NCBI RefSeq assembly: GCF_002776525.5
Contig: NC_045443.1
Span: 60,112,129 to 60,176,128 of the forward strand
DNA: 64,000 nt
Origin: Piliocolobus tephrosceles
Taxonomy: Eukaryota > Chordata > Mammalia > Primates > Cercopithecidae
Direction: 5' to 3'
In this document: piece by piece, positions 55,098 through 64,000 of the stretch
How the letters are laid out: the number at the start of each line of letters is the position of its first letter
Numbering within the stretch: the first letter of the stretch is position 1
Translations under genes and position numbers: made by a program
The notes under the pieces: generated by a model
Database searches by the model: none
What the model was told of the DNA's origin: nothing
Seen by the model: the letters and a program-made list of their open reading frames with translations, nothing else

Positions 55098-55372
55098 ATC
55101 AGAAAAAAAAAAAAAGAAGTAAAAACTCTTAATAGTCCCTTCTTTATTATTATCAGTTTGGTTTTCCATTCCTGCTTTCACTGACACCCTGTTATGGGCT
55201 GTTCACAGTCACTGTACCTTACAATTTGCTTCCTACTGAACATTTACACTCCATCTTTTATTTTTACCAGCTGTAACATACTTTGTCAACAATCACCTTT
55301 TCAAAAAGGCATATAGTGACTATTAGTACACCACAGCAGACCACTTAAATATAGAAACTCAATAATCTATAG
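55098..55372. other. No recognised feature
   Basis: Short unassigned interval between two Alus. Confidence 0.4.
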
Positions 55373-55401
55373 CATTTTTATTTATTTATTTATTTATTTG
55401 T

Positions 55402-55432
<31 letters not shown>

Positions 55433-55713
55433 TTTTTTGAGACAGAGTCTCACTCTGTTGCCCAGGCTGGGGTGAAGTAGAGTGATCCTGGCTCACTGCA
55501 GCCTCTACCTCCCAGGTTCAAGTAATTCTCCTGCCTCAGCCTCCCAAGTAGTTGGGATTACAGGCACCTGCTACTACACCTGGCTAGTTTTTGTATTTTT
55601 GGTAGAGATGGGGTTTTGCCATGTTGGCCAGGCTGGTCTCAAACTCCTGACGTCAGGAGATCCACCCGCCTCAGCCTCCCAAAGTGCTAGGATTACAGGC
55701 GTGAGTCACCACG
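55373..55713 (-). mobile_element. AluS with (TTTA)n tail expansion
   Basis: Full-length reverse-complement Alu (55435-55713). Its tail has become a (TTTA)n microsatellite of about 60 bp (55375-55434) with one TTTG interruption. The flank 'catttttattta' against 'catatttttattta' is a plausible TSD. Confidence 0.93.
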
Positions 55714-56115
55714 CCTATTCATATTTTTATTTAAAAAAAAAATCAGTTTATCACAAGATTTTTTTCCTTCCTATACTCATATTTAAAAGATCACAGGTAA
55801 AGACGCACCATTTTTTAATAGCTTAAATGTGTATTTATCAACTTCCTGAAAGTACAGTAGAGCACACAAGCCACTTTGGTCCTCTCAGCTGGCCAAGTAA
55901 TTGGTCTGTCTGCCCAGATCCCTGGGATGATTAATTACACCATGCATTCAGCAAGGCTCCATTAGGCCTGGCTTCTGCAAGCCAGCAATGTAGATGCACA
56001 CACTCAAGATGGCCGCCCCAAGAGACCACACTGCCAAAGATGAAGATATGAATGCTACACTGAATGCTGTCACACTTGTTGGCCCCTAAGTTCACTAACT
56101 TGAAAAATTTCCATT
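55714..56115. other. Repeat-free interval, possible regulatory element
   Basis: 55870-56035 contains 'gatgattaattacaccatgc' and a YY1-like 'caagatggccgcc' at about 56005-56017, in a balanced-composition block. See findings. Confidence 0.4.
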
Positions 56116-56129
56116 AAAACTTGACTCTG

Positions 56130-56286
56130 AAGCAAACTTGGCCACTCACAATCCCAGCTACCTGGAGGCTCAGGTGGGAAGATCACTTGAACCCATAGGG
56201 TGATATGATTGTGCCTGTGAACAGCTACTGCACTCCAGCCAGGGTAACACAGTGAGATGCCATCTCTAAAACAAACAAGCAAACAA
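56130..56286 (+). mobile_element. Alu right-arm fragment with perfect 14-bp TSD
   Basis: Only the second Alu arm is present ('caatcccagctacctggagg' to 'agtgagatgccatctctaaa'), with a CAAA-rich tail. Perfect repeats 'aaaacttgactctg' occur at 56116-56129 and 56287-56300. This is a 5'-truncated insertion. Confidence 0.93.
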
Positions 56287-56300
56287 AAAACTTGACTCTG

Positions 56301-57700
56301 CTTAAGTAAAACTTAGGTAACAAACCTCCCAAATTAAATTTTAAAGGGGACTCACATAAAACCTCACTTACGATTTGAGTCCCATTACTCAGAATTCCTG
56401 AGTACATTTCCTTACTTCTAAGTAGCTACTGATGTTAAAACACATGCCGTATTTATTAACTTTAGAAAAAAGAAACATCACTACATAAAATGTACAGATT
56501 GGTTTTTAAGACATACAGGCTTTCCAAAAACATTAAAATATTTTAAAATAGCAGTGTAGTCCAAAAATATAGTAATTTCGACAAGGTTTTGACTGTTATA
56601 CTTAGGAATGCACATATAGCAAGGAAGTATAATTTTAAGAGACTACTATATTCAATAGAACTATTTTAAAGTACTGTTAAATGTATCCTTTTATGCAAAA
56701 CTTGATGTGCCAACATGCCTTTATTCAATATAAAGCCTCTTGAAAATTAGTTTCCTTTGAGTAATAAAATGCATTTAATTCACTTATGTGGCATTTTGTT
56801 TATGGGAATAGGATGTCTTTTTTTTTTTTTTTTAATAATTTCACACAATGAATGGTCAGGTTTAATGATTCAGTGATGGTCACCAGGGTCATGGGACAGC
56901 CTGCGATTCTAAAGTAACTTGATTTCTCTCTGTGGTTCATTTTCTTCTTTTATTGAACATAGATAACAGATGCTTACCTTTAAGCATTACAGACCAGGGC
57001 CTTAATAATCATCCAGAGCTATAGAGATGGAAGTTGGTCTTCCCTTATTCTTTCTCCTAAATATGACAGCATAAAGTCCACAGAAAGAAATACAGCTAGG
57101 CAGTTAAATTTTACAGCCGTTTAGAGAAAACTAAGTCAGAAATAGTATAACAAAGGAAGCACTATGGATTCATGTTTCAGAGGACCCAGCTGATCTGACC
57201 ACACCGAAAAAGAGCGGCTGAGCAAGTACTCTGCTTTTCCTAGGCTGTCTAGTGGACAATCGCTACTTCAGACGTATGGAAAACACAGTGATGTCCTGAT
57301 TCATCATGAGCACTTTTCAGGTAACACATTCTGAAGTCTTTGTTGATGAGTACTCTTCAGGGAGCATTTCTGCCTGGCCACCAGCTGAAAAGAGGAGTGA
57401 TTCAAGTTTTTGGCAGATTTCCTAATTTAATTAAATGGGAGCATAGCAAAGAGATACTTTTAAATTTGACCCCATGTGAAGCTCAACTATGTGGATGCTA
57501 AGTTATGGGAAGCTTATCAACTGAGCGAGCATTTGCAGGGGCCACTGTTATACAACTGAAGTCTGAGGTGGGCCCTTCCATGCACAAGGACGCAATTGCT
57601 GCTATTTTTCTCAACTGAGGATGTCAAAGTCACTCAAACTTATTTTTTTATTTTCTATGGAAAAGAACTTAAAAGCATAAATTAAGGCCACTGCACTAAA
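56301..57700. other. 1.4 kb repeat-free stretch
   Basis: AT-rich, with a 16-base T-run at 56818-56833. Read on the minus strand, an ATTAAA about 36 bases before that run makes a polyadenylated 3' end conceivable. A candidate minus-strand exon lies at 57317-57384. Nothing is certain. Confidence 0.35.
57317..57384 (-). other. Candidate terminal exon (hypothesis)
   Basis: The minus strand reads 'actcctcttttcag' just before 57384, then an open frame of 21 complete codons (starting GGQAEMLPEE, ending TKTSECVT) and a stop at 57317-57319. I recognise no protein with this end. The acceptor is plausible, but the case is weak. Confidence 0.2.
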
Positions 57701-57734
57701 AAAAAACAAGCTTAGCAATAACTCAAGAATGGAC

Positions 57735-58210
57735 TGATGGACAGATAAATGGGTACACAGACAGGCAAATGATAAAGCAAATCTAACAAAATGTGAATTA
57801 CAGAAGCTAGATGGCGGGTATATGCGTGTTAAGTCTACAATGGTTTCGACTTTTCTGCAATTTTGAAAATTTTCTTTTTTTTTCTTTAACAAGATGGAGT
57901 CTTGCTCTTGTTCCCCAGGCTGGAGTGCAATGGTGAGATCTCGGCTCACTGCAACTTCCGCCTCCCAGGTTCAAGCGATTCTCCTGCCTCAGCCTCCCGA
58001 GTAGCTGGGATTACAGGTGTATACCACCAAGTCCGGCTAATTTTTGTATTTTAAGTAGTGACGAGGTTTCACCACGTTGGCCAGGCTGGTCTCAAGCTCC
58101 TGACTTCAGGTGACTCGCCCACCTCGGCCTCCCAAAGTGCTAGTATTACAGGCGTGAGTCACTGCGCCCAGCCGAAAATTTTCATAGTAAAATGCTGGGG
58201 GAAAAAATAA
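57735..58210 (+). mobile_element. Old L1M 3' UTR split by an Alu
   Basis: The left part reads 'aaagcaaatctaacaaaatg', 'gctagatggcgggtatatgc' and 'cgacttttctgcaattttg'. The right part resumes after the Alu with 'catagtaaaatgctggggg'. Together they give the typical old L1 3' UTR. Confidence 0.8.
57875..58173 (-). mobile_element. Full-length AluS inside the L1M 3' UTR
   Basis: Reverse-complement Alu ending 'gagtcactgcgcccagc'. Exact 10-bp TSDs 'gaaaattttc' at 57865-57874 and 58174-58183. Confidence 0.94.
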
Positions 58211-59230
58211 TTCCGAGTTGTAATCACAATAAAGGAGGCAGCAGGCCCCACTGTGAAAAACCTCAGCCCTGAGGGCAAACACTTGGTTCCTGGCCTAACT
58301 CCAGGAACTCACAGAGTTTAGAACTGGAAAGGGCATTGGCAATCCTCTAGGGCAGGTAAAATACATGGTTTTATGAGTCCATGAAAATTTAGAAAAATAG
58401 AAACAATATCATACCTTTTTCATAAAACTAAAAATATTTGATTTAAAAACTGTTGTTTTGCTGAGGTTATATGCCTCTATGATTCTGGTTTTAAAAGCCC
58501 TTTATTTCATGAAACACTGGTGATGGTAGATGACAGATTTGATTATGTCCACGCTTGGCAAAACAAAAAGTTAATAACCTCATGTCAGTCTTCTCAATAT
58601 TTTTGAAATGATAAAACGTTACAAAATAAAAATTCTGAGAACTACCAATGCAGTTCAATGACCCCATTTTGTAAGAAGAAACTGAGGCCCAGAGTGGGAT
58701 TAAGTGGGGCAGTAACCAGCTCGACAACTGTAGGCAGTTCATCAACTCAAAGGGTCAAAAAGGTGACTCACTTAATCACAGCTGGGATGCCTATTCAAGG
58801 AACAAATCCCAGGTTACACATACAGGGACGGAAGCCCCTTGTAAGAATCACCCACATGGCTGACTTTTCAGCGCTGCCATTGGTCTTCTGAACATAATCT
58901 CTGTCAGCTCAGCATTTAGAGTGAATTTCTTACAGAAATCAGTTTCTGAATTTTGATGTTAGTCCTTCAATCATGCTTGCACAAACATAGGTAAACAGTG
59001 ACATAATACAAGCACATAAGGAGATGCGAATTTACTACATTCGAGACTATCATCAACTGGTCTTATTTTTTCTAAGCTTTTCTCATAGCCAAATTGCCGG
59101 CACAGAATTTTATGTAGAATATTCTGAAAAAACAGAATACATTTTCTTTGTAAGCTAATATTTAGGGAAACCCAAGATGACATTTGATAACAATACAAGC
59201 AGCAGACTACAAAACGTGAGATTTCAACTG
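58211..59230. other. Unassigned, with a small MIR-like patch
   Basis: 'gaccccattttgtaagaagaa' and 'actgaggcccagagtggg' at about 58650-58735 are a reverse-complement MIR fragment. The remainder is not recognised. Confidence 0.45.
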
Positions 59231-59248
59231 GTTTAAGAAATGCAATTA

Positions 59249-59540
59249 GCGGGGTGTGGTGGCTGACGCCTGCACTCCCAGTGCTTTGGGAGGCAAAGGC
59301 AGGTGGATCGCTTGAACCCAGGAGTTCAAGACCAGCCTAGCCAACATGTCAAAACTCCATCTCTACCAAAAATACAAAAAATTAGCTAGGTGTGGTGGTA
59401 TGTGCCTGTGGCCACAGCTACTAGGGAGGCAGAGGCACAGGAATTGCTTGAACCCAGGAGGCAGAGGCTGCATTGAACCTGGATCACACCACTGTACTCC
59501 AGCCTGGGTGACAGAGCAAGATTCGGGCTCTGTCTCAAAG
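59249..59540 (+). mobile_element. AluS/J, full length
   Basis: 'gcggggtgtggtggctgacg' to 'ggctctgtctcaaag'. Approximate TSDs are 'aagaaatgcaatta' and 'aaggaaatgcactca'. The A-tail is short. Confidence 0.9.
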
Positions 59541-59785
59541 AAAGGAAATGCACTCAATAAACCTGCATTTAAACTACAAAAATAATATAAATAGATGAAT
59601 ATCAAATTAAAACCATGTCTAATAAAGGGAAAAAGGTAAATATCTTAGACTAATTTAAAAAGGGGAAACTATAGAAGTTGAACTTTTGTTTTAGAAAATA
59701 AACACCCATTCACCAAATATGTCTGTCATTACCCTACCTGCTTAGACAAATGAGATGAGGAAAAGAAATAAAAATAACAGTGAGC

Positions 59786-60076
59786 AGGTGGGGTGCAGTG
59801 ACTCACGCCTGCAATCCCAGCATTTTGGGAGGCCAAGGTGGGTGGATCTCTTGAGGCCAGGAGTTCAAGACCAGTCTGGGCAACATGAGGAAACTCATCC
59901 CTACTAAAAATACAAAAATTAGCCAGGTGTGGTGCGACGTGCCTGTAGTCATAGCTACTCAGGAGCCTGAGACATGAGAATTGCTGGAACTGGGGAGGCA
60001 GGTGTTGTAGTGAGCCAAGATTGTGCCACTGCACTCCAACCTGGGCGACAGAGCGAGACTATCTCAAAAAAGAAAC
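59786..60076 (+). mobile_element. Alu, full length (AluJ/Sx type)
   Basis: 'gtggggtgcagtgactcacg' through 'gacagagcgagactatctc'. Approximate TSDs are 'aaataaaaataacagt' (59766-59781) and 'aaataaaaatgaacag' (60077-60092). Confidence 0.92.
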
Positions 60077-60092
60077 AAATAAAAATGAACAG

Positions 60093-61120
60093 AGTTCTGG
60101 TGTGTCATACTAGCCAGCTTTATACCCCTGTGGCCAAAGAGCTACATCATTTTATATTAATATGTAATACTCATTTATTGGTACAAACCTTCAAGTCATA
60201 TTTAGTTTCAAAGCTGGCCTGAGTCTTTATCCCTTCTATGGCAATTTTGGGACAGTTTTGAATTCCTAGCCTAGACAGCTCCCCAAGGGCTGCAAGGCAG
60301 GGCAGCAGGCACATTCAGACACAAACACTATTTGCCGGTTGACACATTTGTCTATTTGGTCATTTCATCTGTCTTCTAATATGTGCCTGAAACAAAGAAG
60401 GTACTCAAATATCTGTTGACTAAGTTACCTATAGTAGTAGAATCTTCTAAACTATCTGCCCAGCCCTAACTACCACCACCTCCCTGTTTAAAGAGCTGCC
60501 CATTCTCAGGGGTGGGTCCTGGCAGCCATATTTATGATTACCTATGTCAAAGGTGGACATCTGAGACAAACTGAACCAATTGGAGTCTCTCTCCCAAAAA
60601 TTCAAAATTGGAATTGAGGCCACAGTTGATGTGGTCTGATTGCTTGACCTGTGCCCTGGTGAAAGACTGAAAGAATGGCCACTTTGTTGCTGGATAGCTT
60701 TCTAGTTCAGGGTTCCAGTCCCTTGTAAAATCCAAGTTACTCCTATACTTGGGTTCTATAAGACAGTTGGTATCTAATTACCATTTCTTTCCTCGCCCCC
60801 CATCCCCCAAAGTTAGCTCAAAGGCATTTCTATGACTTGCAACTAAGGAGAGTAAGTAGCTAAAAGGAGTAGGATGGTTATTCTAGTACTTTACATGTTC
60901 TAAGCCTGATATGAAATAGAAGCCATAGAGGAGATTAGGTATGACCACCCAAATATTAAATTTTGCATTGCAAAGAAAAAAAATAAAGTTAAAAAATGAA
61001 CATGTTAGAAAATATATTACAACATGATAGGTCAAGGGTGAATAACCTTAAAATATAAAGAGCACTTATAAATATGAAACATTATTTCAACAGAAAATGA
61101 ATATAAACAGGAAAATCATA
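60093..61120. other. No firmly recognised feature
   Basis: The part at 60230-60425 ends 'gaaggtactcaaatatctgt', loosely like an L2 tail. The part at 60540-60730 ('accaattggagtctctctcc') resembles a common old repeat that I cannot name. No coding frame supported. Confidence 0.35.
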
Positions 61121-61137
61121 AAAAGATCTCTAAATGG

Positions 61138-61434
61138 GTTGGGTGCAGTGACTCATTGCTGTAATCCCAGCACTTTGAGAGGCTGAGGTGTGCAGATCAT
61201 CTGAGGTCAGGATTTTGAGACCAGCCTGACCAACATGGAGAAACCCCATCTCTACTAAAAATACAAAATTAGCTGGGCATGGTGGCGCATGCCTGTAATC
61301 CCAGCTACTCAGGAGGTGGAGGCAGGAATTGCTTGAACCCAGGAGGCAGAGGTTGCAGTGAGCCAGTGAGCCAAGATCATGCCGTTGCACTCCAGCCTGG
61401 GGGACAGAGCAAGACTGTCTCAAAAAAAAAAAAA
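61138..61434 (+). mobile_element. Full-length AluS
   Basis: Alu with an 8-bp internal duplication ('gagccagtgagcca' at about 61358-61371). Approximate TSDs are 'aaaagatctctaaatg' (61121-61136) and 'aaaagatatttacatg' (from about 61435). Confidence 0.92.
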
Positions 61435-61499
61435 AAAAGATATTTACATGGCTAATAAATATCTGTGACATATAAGTATATACATCTGTTTATTCATTT

Positions 61500-62115
61500 T
61501 CTTCAATAATCAAACACAGATTACAATGAAGTATATTTCATCTATCAGATCATTGGCAAATATTAAAGGCTTAATACTAAAGTGGTAGATACTGCTGGCT
61601 GCAGTGTGAGTTGATACAACGAATCTGATATGTATCACCGTTGTGAATGTGCATAGCTTCTAACCAAGCTTTCCATGTCTAGAAATTAATCATAAGGAAA
61701 CAACTGGATGACCTGAAAAAAACACACGAAGGTATTCACTAAAAGCCTAAAAGTAAATCTAAATGTTCAATGGGAGATTCATGAATGAGAAGCCCTTCAG
61801 TGGCAGTCGACATAATAAGAATATATGTTGGAGGCCGGGTGTGGTAGCTCACACCTGTCATCCTGCACTTTGGGAGGCTGAGGCAGGTGGATCACCTGAG
61901 GTCAGGAGTTTGAGACCAGTGTGGCCAACATGATGAAACCCCATCTCTACTAAAAATACAAAAAATTACCTGGGTGTGGTCATGGGCACCTATAATCCCA
62001 GCTTCTCGGGAGGCTGAGGCAGGAGAATCACTTGAACCCAGAAGGCGGAGGTTGCAGTAAGCCGAGATCACACCACTGCACTCCAGCCTGGGCAACAAGA
62101 GCGAAACTCCGTCTC

Positions 62116-62148
<33 letters not shown>

Positions 62149-62400
62149 TATATGTTGGAGAGGCATCCATTGTATATTCTTAAGTGAAGGAGACATGTTA
62201 AAAGACATGTAAACATATGATCAGCTTTTATTTTTAAAAAAACATCTATGTAAGAAATCAGAGAGACCTAATCTAAAATATAAACAGTGGCTAATGAATT
62301 ACCAAACATTTTTCACTCTGTTCTTCATACCTTTTACTGGTCTATATTATCTGAATTTCCTATAATGAGTATCTTATGGTTAAAAATGTTTTAAGTATTT
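61500..62400 (+). mobile_element. Old L1M (L1ME-like) 3' part, split by an Alu
   Basis: The left part (61500-61833) has 'catctatcagatcattggc', 'gtctagaaattaatcataag' and 'aatgttcaatgggagattc'. The right part after 62160 has 'aagtgaaggagacatgttaaa', 'gtggctaatgaattacc' and 'tgaatttcctataatgagt'. All frames are broken. Confidence 0.7.
61834..62143 (+). mobile_element. Full-length AluS with perfect 17-bp TSD
   Basis: Alu starting 'gccgggtgtggtagctcac' with a (GAAAA)n tail at 62119-62143. Exact TSDs 'aagaatatatgttggag' at 61817-61833 and 62144-62160. Inserted into the old L1. Confidence 0.97.
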
Positions 62401-62429
62401 CATTAGACACAGGGAAAACCCACCAAAGG

Positions 62430-62595
62430 TAGGAGTTGCACAGAACTGGATATGAATCCAAGATCTGCCACTTGAAAAGCTTTGTTACTTTGAACAAATT
62501 ACTTACCTACATTGCATTCATCTCATTAAATCCTTACATGTAAAGTGCTTAGTACAGAACCTACACACAGGACTAGCTCAACAAATGACTATCGC
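62430..62595 (+). repeat. MIR SINE
   Basis: 'tatgaatccaagatctgccac', 'gttactttgaacaaattact', 'gtaaagtgcttagtacag' and 'gactagctcaacaaatg' follow the MIR order. Confidence 0.75.
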
Positions 62596-63030
62596 ATTTA
62601 GCAATTGTCAATGCCTCTAATAAAGTACAAACAGGGATGATCCCATCACTATGTGGTATATGGGAGATGGGCCAAACAAATCAAATGCTATGCCGTTCTT
62701 AAGCTAATAATTTGCAAAGTATCTACCGTAGTACCAAACTGGAAAGCTAGTGAAAACCACTTATCTGAAAAATCAGCATGGGAAAGGCTCCTCAACTCTT
62801 TGCCATAGCATTATGTTGTATAATTAGGTTCAATCCTGCTTTTGCACCATAATTAAGGGCATCTGCTCTCCTTACATGGTCAGTAGGAAACAGTCAATTA
62901 TGGAAAGTCACAGAAGTAATGCAGATAAATCAGAATGAAAATCATAGTTAAATAACTGCAGTACCATCTACTCTCTTCCCGTTCTCCCCCATCTCCAAGG
63001 ATGACAAAGATTCTCTCCTCCACGAAACTT
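62596..63030. other. No recognised feature
   Basis: AT-rich unassigned DNA. Confidence 0.4.
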
Positions 63031-63049
63031 TAGTCAGGCCTCTCTTCCC

Positions 63050-63415
63050 TACTAGGCCACAACATTGGCCCCAGTCCTGTTCCTTAAGCAAGAATCCTGT
63101 TAAGTCAGGTTAGCAAGAATCCCCCAAACTTGATATCTGCTCAAGTTCCTCATTTCCCATCTTTGATGTATAAGTCTTTGGTCTGCTTTCAGCAAGAATC
63201 CTGCTAGGTCAGTTTAGTTTGGTTTAATGTCCCTGCTGAGTAACTTTCCATTCCACTGACCCCTCACACTCTGCTTTTTGCCTACAAGTACCAGCTGTCA
63301 ATGCTGTATTGAGCTGGGTTGTTTTCCTATATTGCAACAGACTTGAGTGTAGTCTTCCCTAGCACTGTAACAAGTGTCAGAATAATTTTTTTTCTCTAAC
63401 AGCAGGTAAGGTCTT
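63050..63415 (+). mobile_element. Possible ERV LTR fragment
   Basis: A repeated phrase 'gcaagaatcctg(t/c)ta(a/g)gtcag' at about 63089 and 63192, then 'cacactctgctttttgcctac', 'gctgtattgagctggg' and 'caagtgtcagaataattttt', are laid out like an ERV1-type LTR. The name is not known to me. Confidence 0.45.
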
Positions 63416-63640
63416 GGGCCTTCAGGTACAAAGCTAATCACAAGCTGGTTGGAAAAAACAAGTTTGCTTCCCTAATGTGACTTAAAGGCTCCCAATACTG
63501 AGATTCAAAATTACCCAGAAGCATTAAGACATTAAAATCAAAACAAAACCCCTGGTGCTGGTCCCTTTGAACTTTAACAGTCAATTTCATTTTAATTTAA
63601 TTTCAAAGGAAGTACAAAAGGGGGAAGGTTATGCTATAAC
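63416..63640. other. No recognised feature
   Basis: Unassigned AT-rich sequence. Confidence 0.4.
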
Positions 63641-63750
63641 ATTTTCTTGAGGATTATGACTATGTCTCATTATATTATGAACCCAGCATGGGACCAGTGC
63701 TGGACACATAGTAGGACTGCAATGATTTCATCAATTGAGAGAAATAATGG
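63641..63750 (+). repeat. L2 LINE 3' tail
   Basis: 'gattatgactatgtctcatta', 'gaacccagcatgggaccagtg' and 'ctggacacatagtaggactgc' match the L2 tail pattern. Confidence 0.6.
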
Positions 63751-64000
63751 AAGCAGATGAATGATTATTTCCTGAAAAATGATAGCATAAATTCAAAGGG
63801 GCAAGCTAATTAATCCTCCCTTTAAATTAGGCAAATCACAGAACTATAAATGCACCAGAGTTTATTTCTACCAAACACTGAGAATTAAAAACAACTTTCT
63901 TGAACATTAATGTATTTTTAGAAAACAATTCCAGTATGCAGTTTTAAATTTTCAACTAGTACTGTTGTAACCTTAATTAAAAGCACCGTATAGTGGGGTC
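63751..64000. other. No recognised feature
   Basis: AT-rich sequence to the window end. Confidence 0.4.

Noticed and set aside
56818..57384. Processed pseudogene on the minus strand with an A-tail at 56818-56833
   Set aside because: No matching target-site duplication of the flank 'gacatcctattccc' was found upstream, and no parent gene is recognised.
1..64000. CRISPR array, operon, bacterial or phage gene cluster
   Set aside because: Repeat content is entirely primate, there is no regularly spaced direct-repeat array, and there is no dense coding.

Overview
This window is nuclear DNA from an Old World monkey (a cercopithecid such as a macaque, baboon or relative). The main evidence is two young AluY copies (5185-5505 and 53846-54149). 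They carry a set of bases I associate with cercopithecid AluY lineages rather than human AluY: 'ctcaagcctg' near the start, 'gagacgggtgg', 'ctagctgggc(g/a)aggtgg' and 'gagatccggccactg'. The primate-only Alu, L1PA/L1PB-type and THE1/MST elements agree. The sequence is AT-rich, has no CpG island that I can see, and contains one 100-base run of N (36698-36797).

I could not support any complete protein-coding gene, tRNA, rRNA, snRNA or CRISPR array. The longest open frames (about 160 codons) show no recognisable domain, and several overlap repeats. The window therefore reads as intergenic or intronic DNA. Two short minus-strand stretches (41105-41147 and 57317-57384) look like possible terminal exons, each with a polypyrimidine tract and AG followed by a short open frame. 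They are weak and are given as hypotheses.

Layout: 1-9.1 kb holds Alu pieces, a MER20 hAT element, an ancient LTR, MIRs and old LINE 3' ends. The stretch 9.1-12.4 kb is largely free of repeats I recognise. From 12.8 to 14.7 kb there are two Alus and a truncated L1 with target-site duplications (TSDs). From 16 to 23.7 kb there is a polypurine tract, old LINE pieces, an Alu with a long GA/GGAA tail, and a THE1 LTR nested in an older LTR. From 23.9 to 25.9 kb an old L1 is broken by an Alu monomer and an Alu, next to AT microsatellites. A (GT)n tract lies at 26.66 kb. At 27.6-29.0 kb four elements are nested inside one another. From 30.1 to 32 kb an MST LTR splits a MER5A, followed by a 1.1-kb L1 ORF2 fragment. 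From 32 to 47.8 kb the sequence is repeat-poor, with MIRs, a tiny L1 containing an 18-bp tandem duplication, the N gap inside an Alu, two perfect hairpins and a 24-base C run. From 47.8 to 64 kb Alus become dense again, with an MST solo LTR, old L1 and LINE pieces, and stretches that could be conserved regulatory DNA.

The insertions can be ordered by what interrupts what. MIR, old LINE and hAT elements came first, then MLT-type LTRs, then MST and THE1, then L1PA/PB and AluJ/S, and finally the two cercopithecid AluY copies. No coordinated system of genes is present, and I found no convincing novel biological system.
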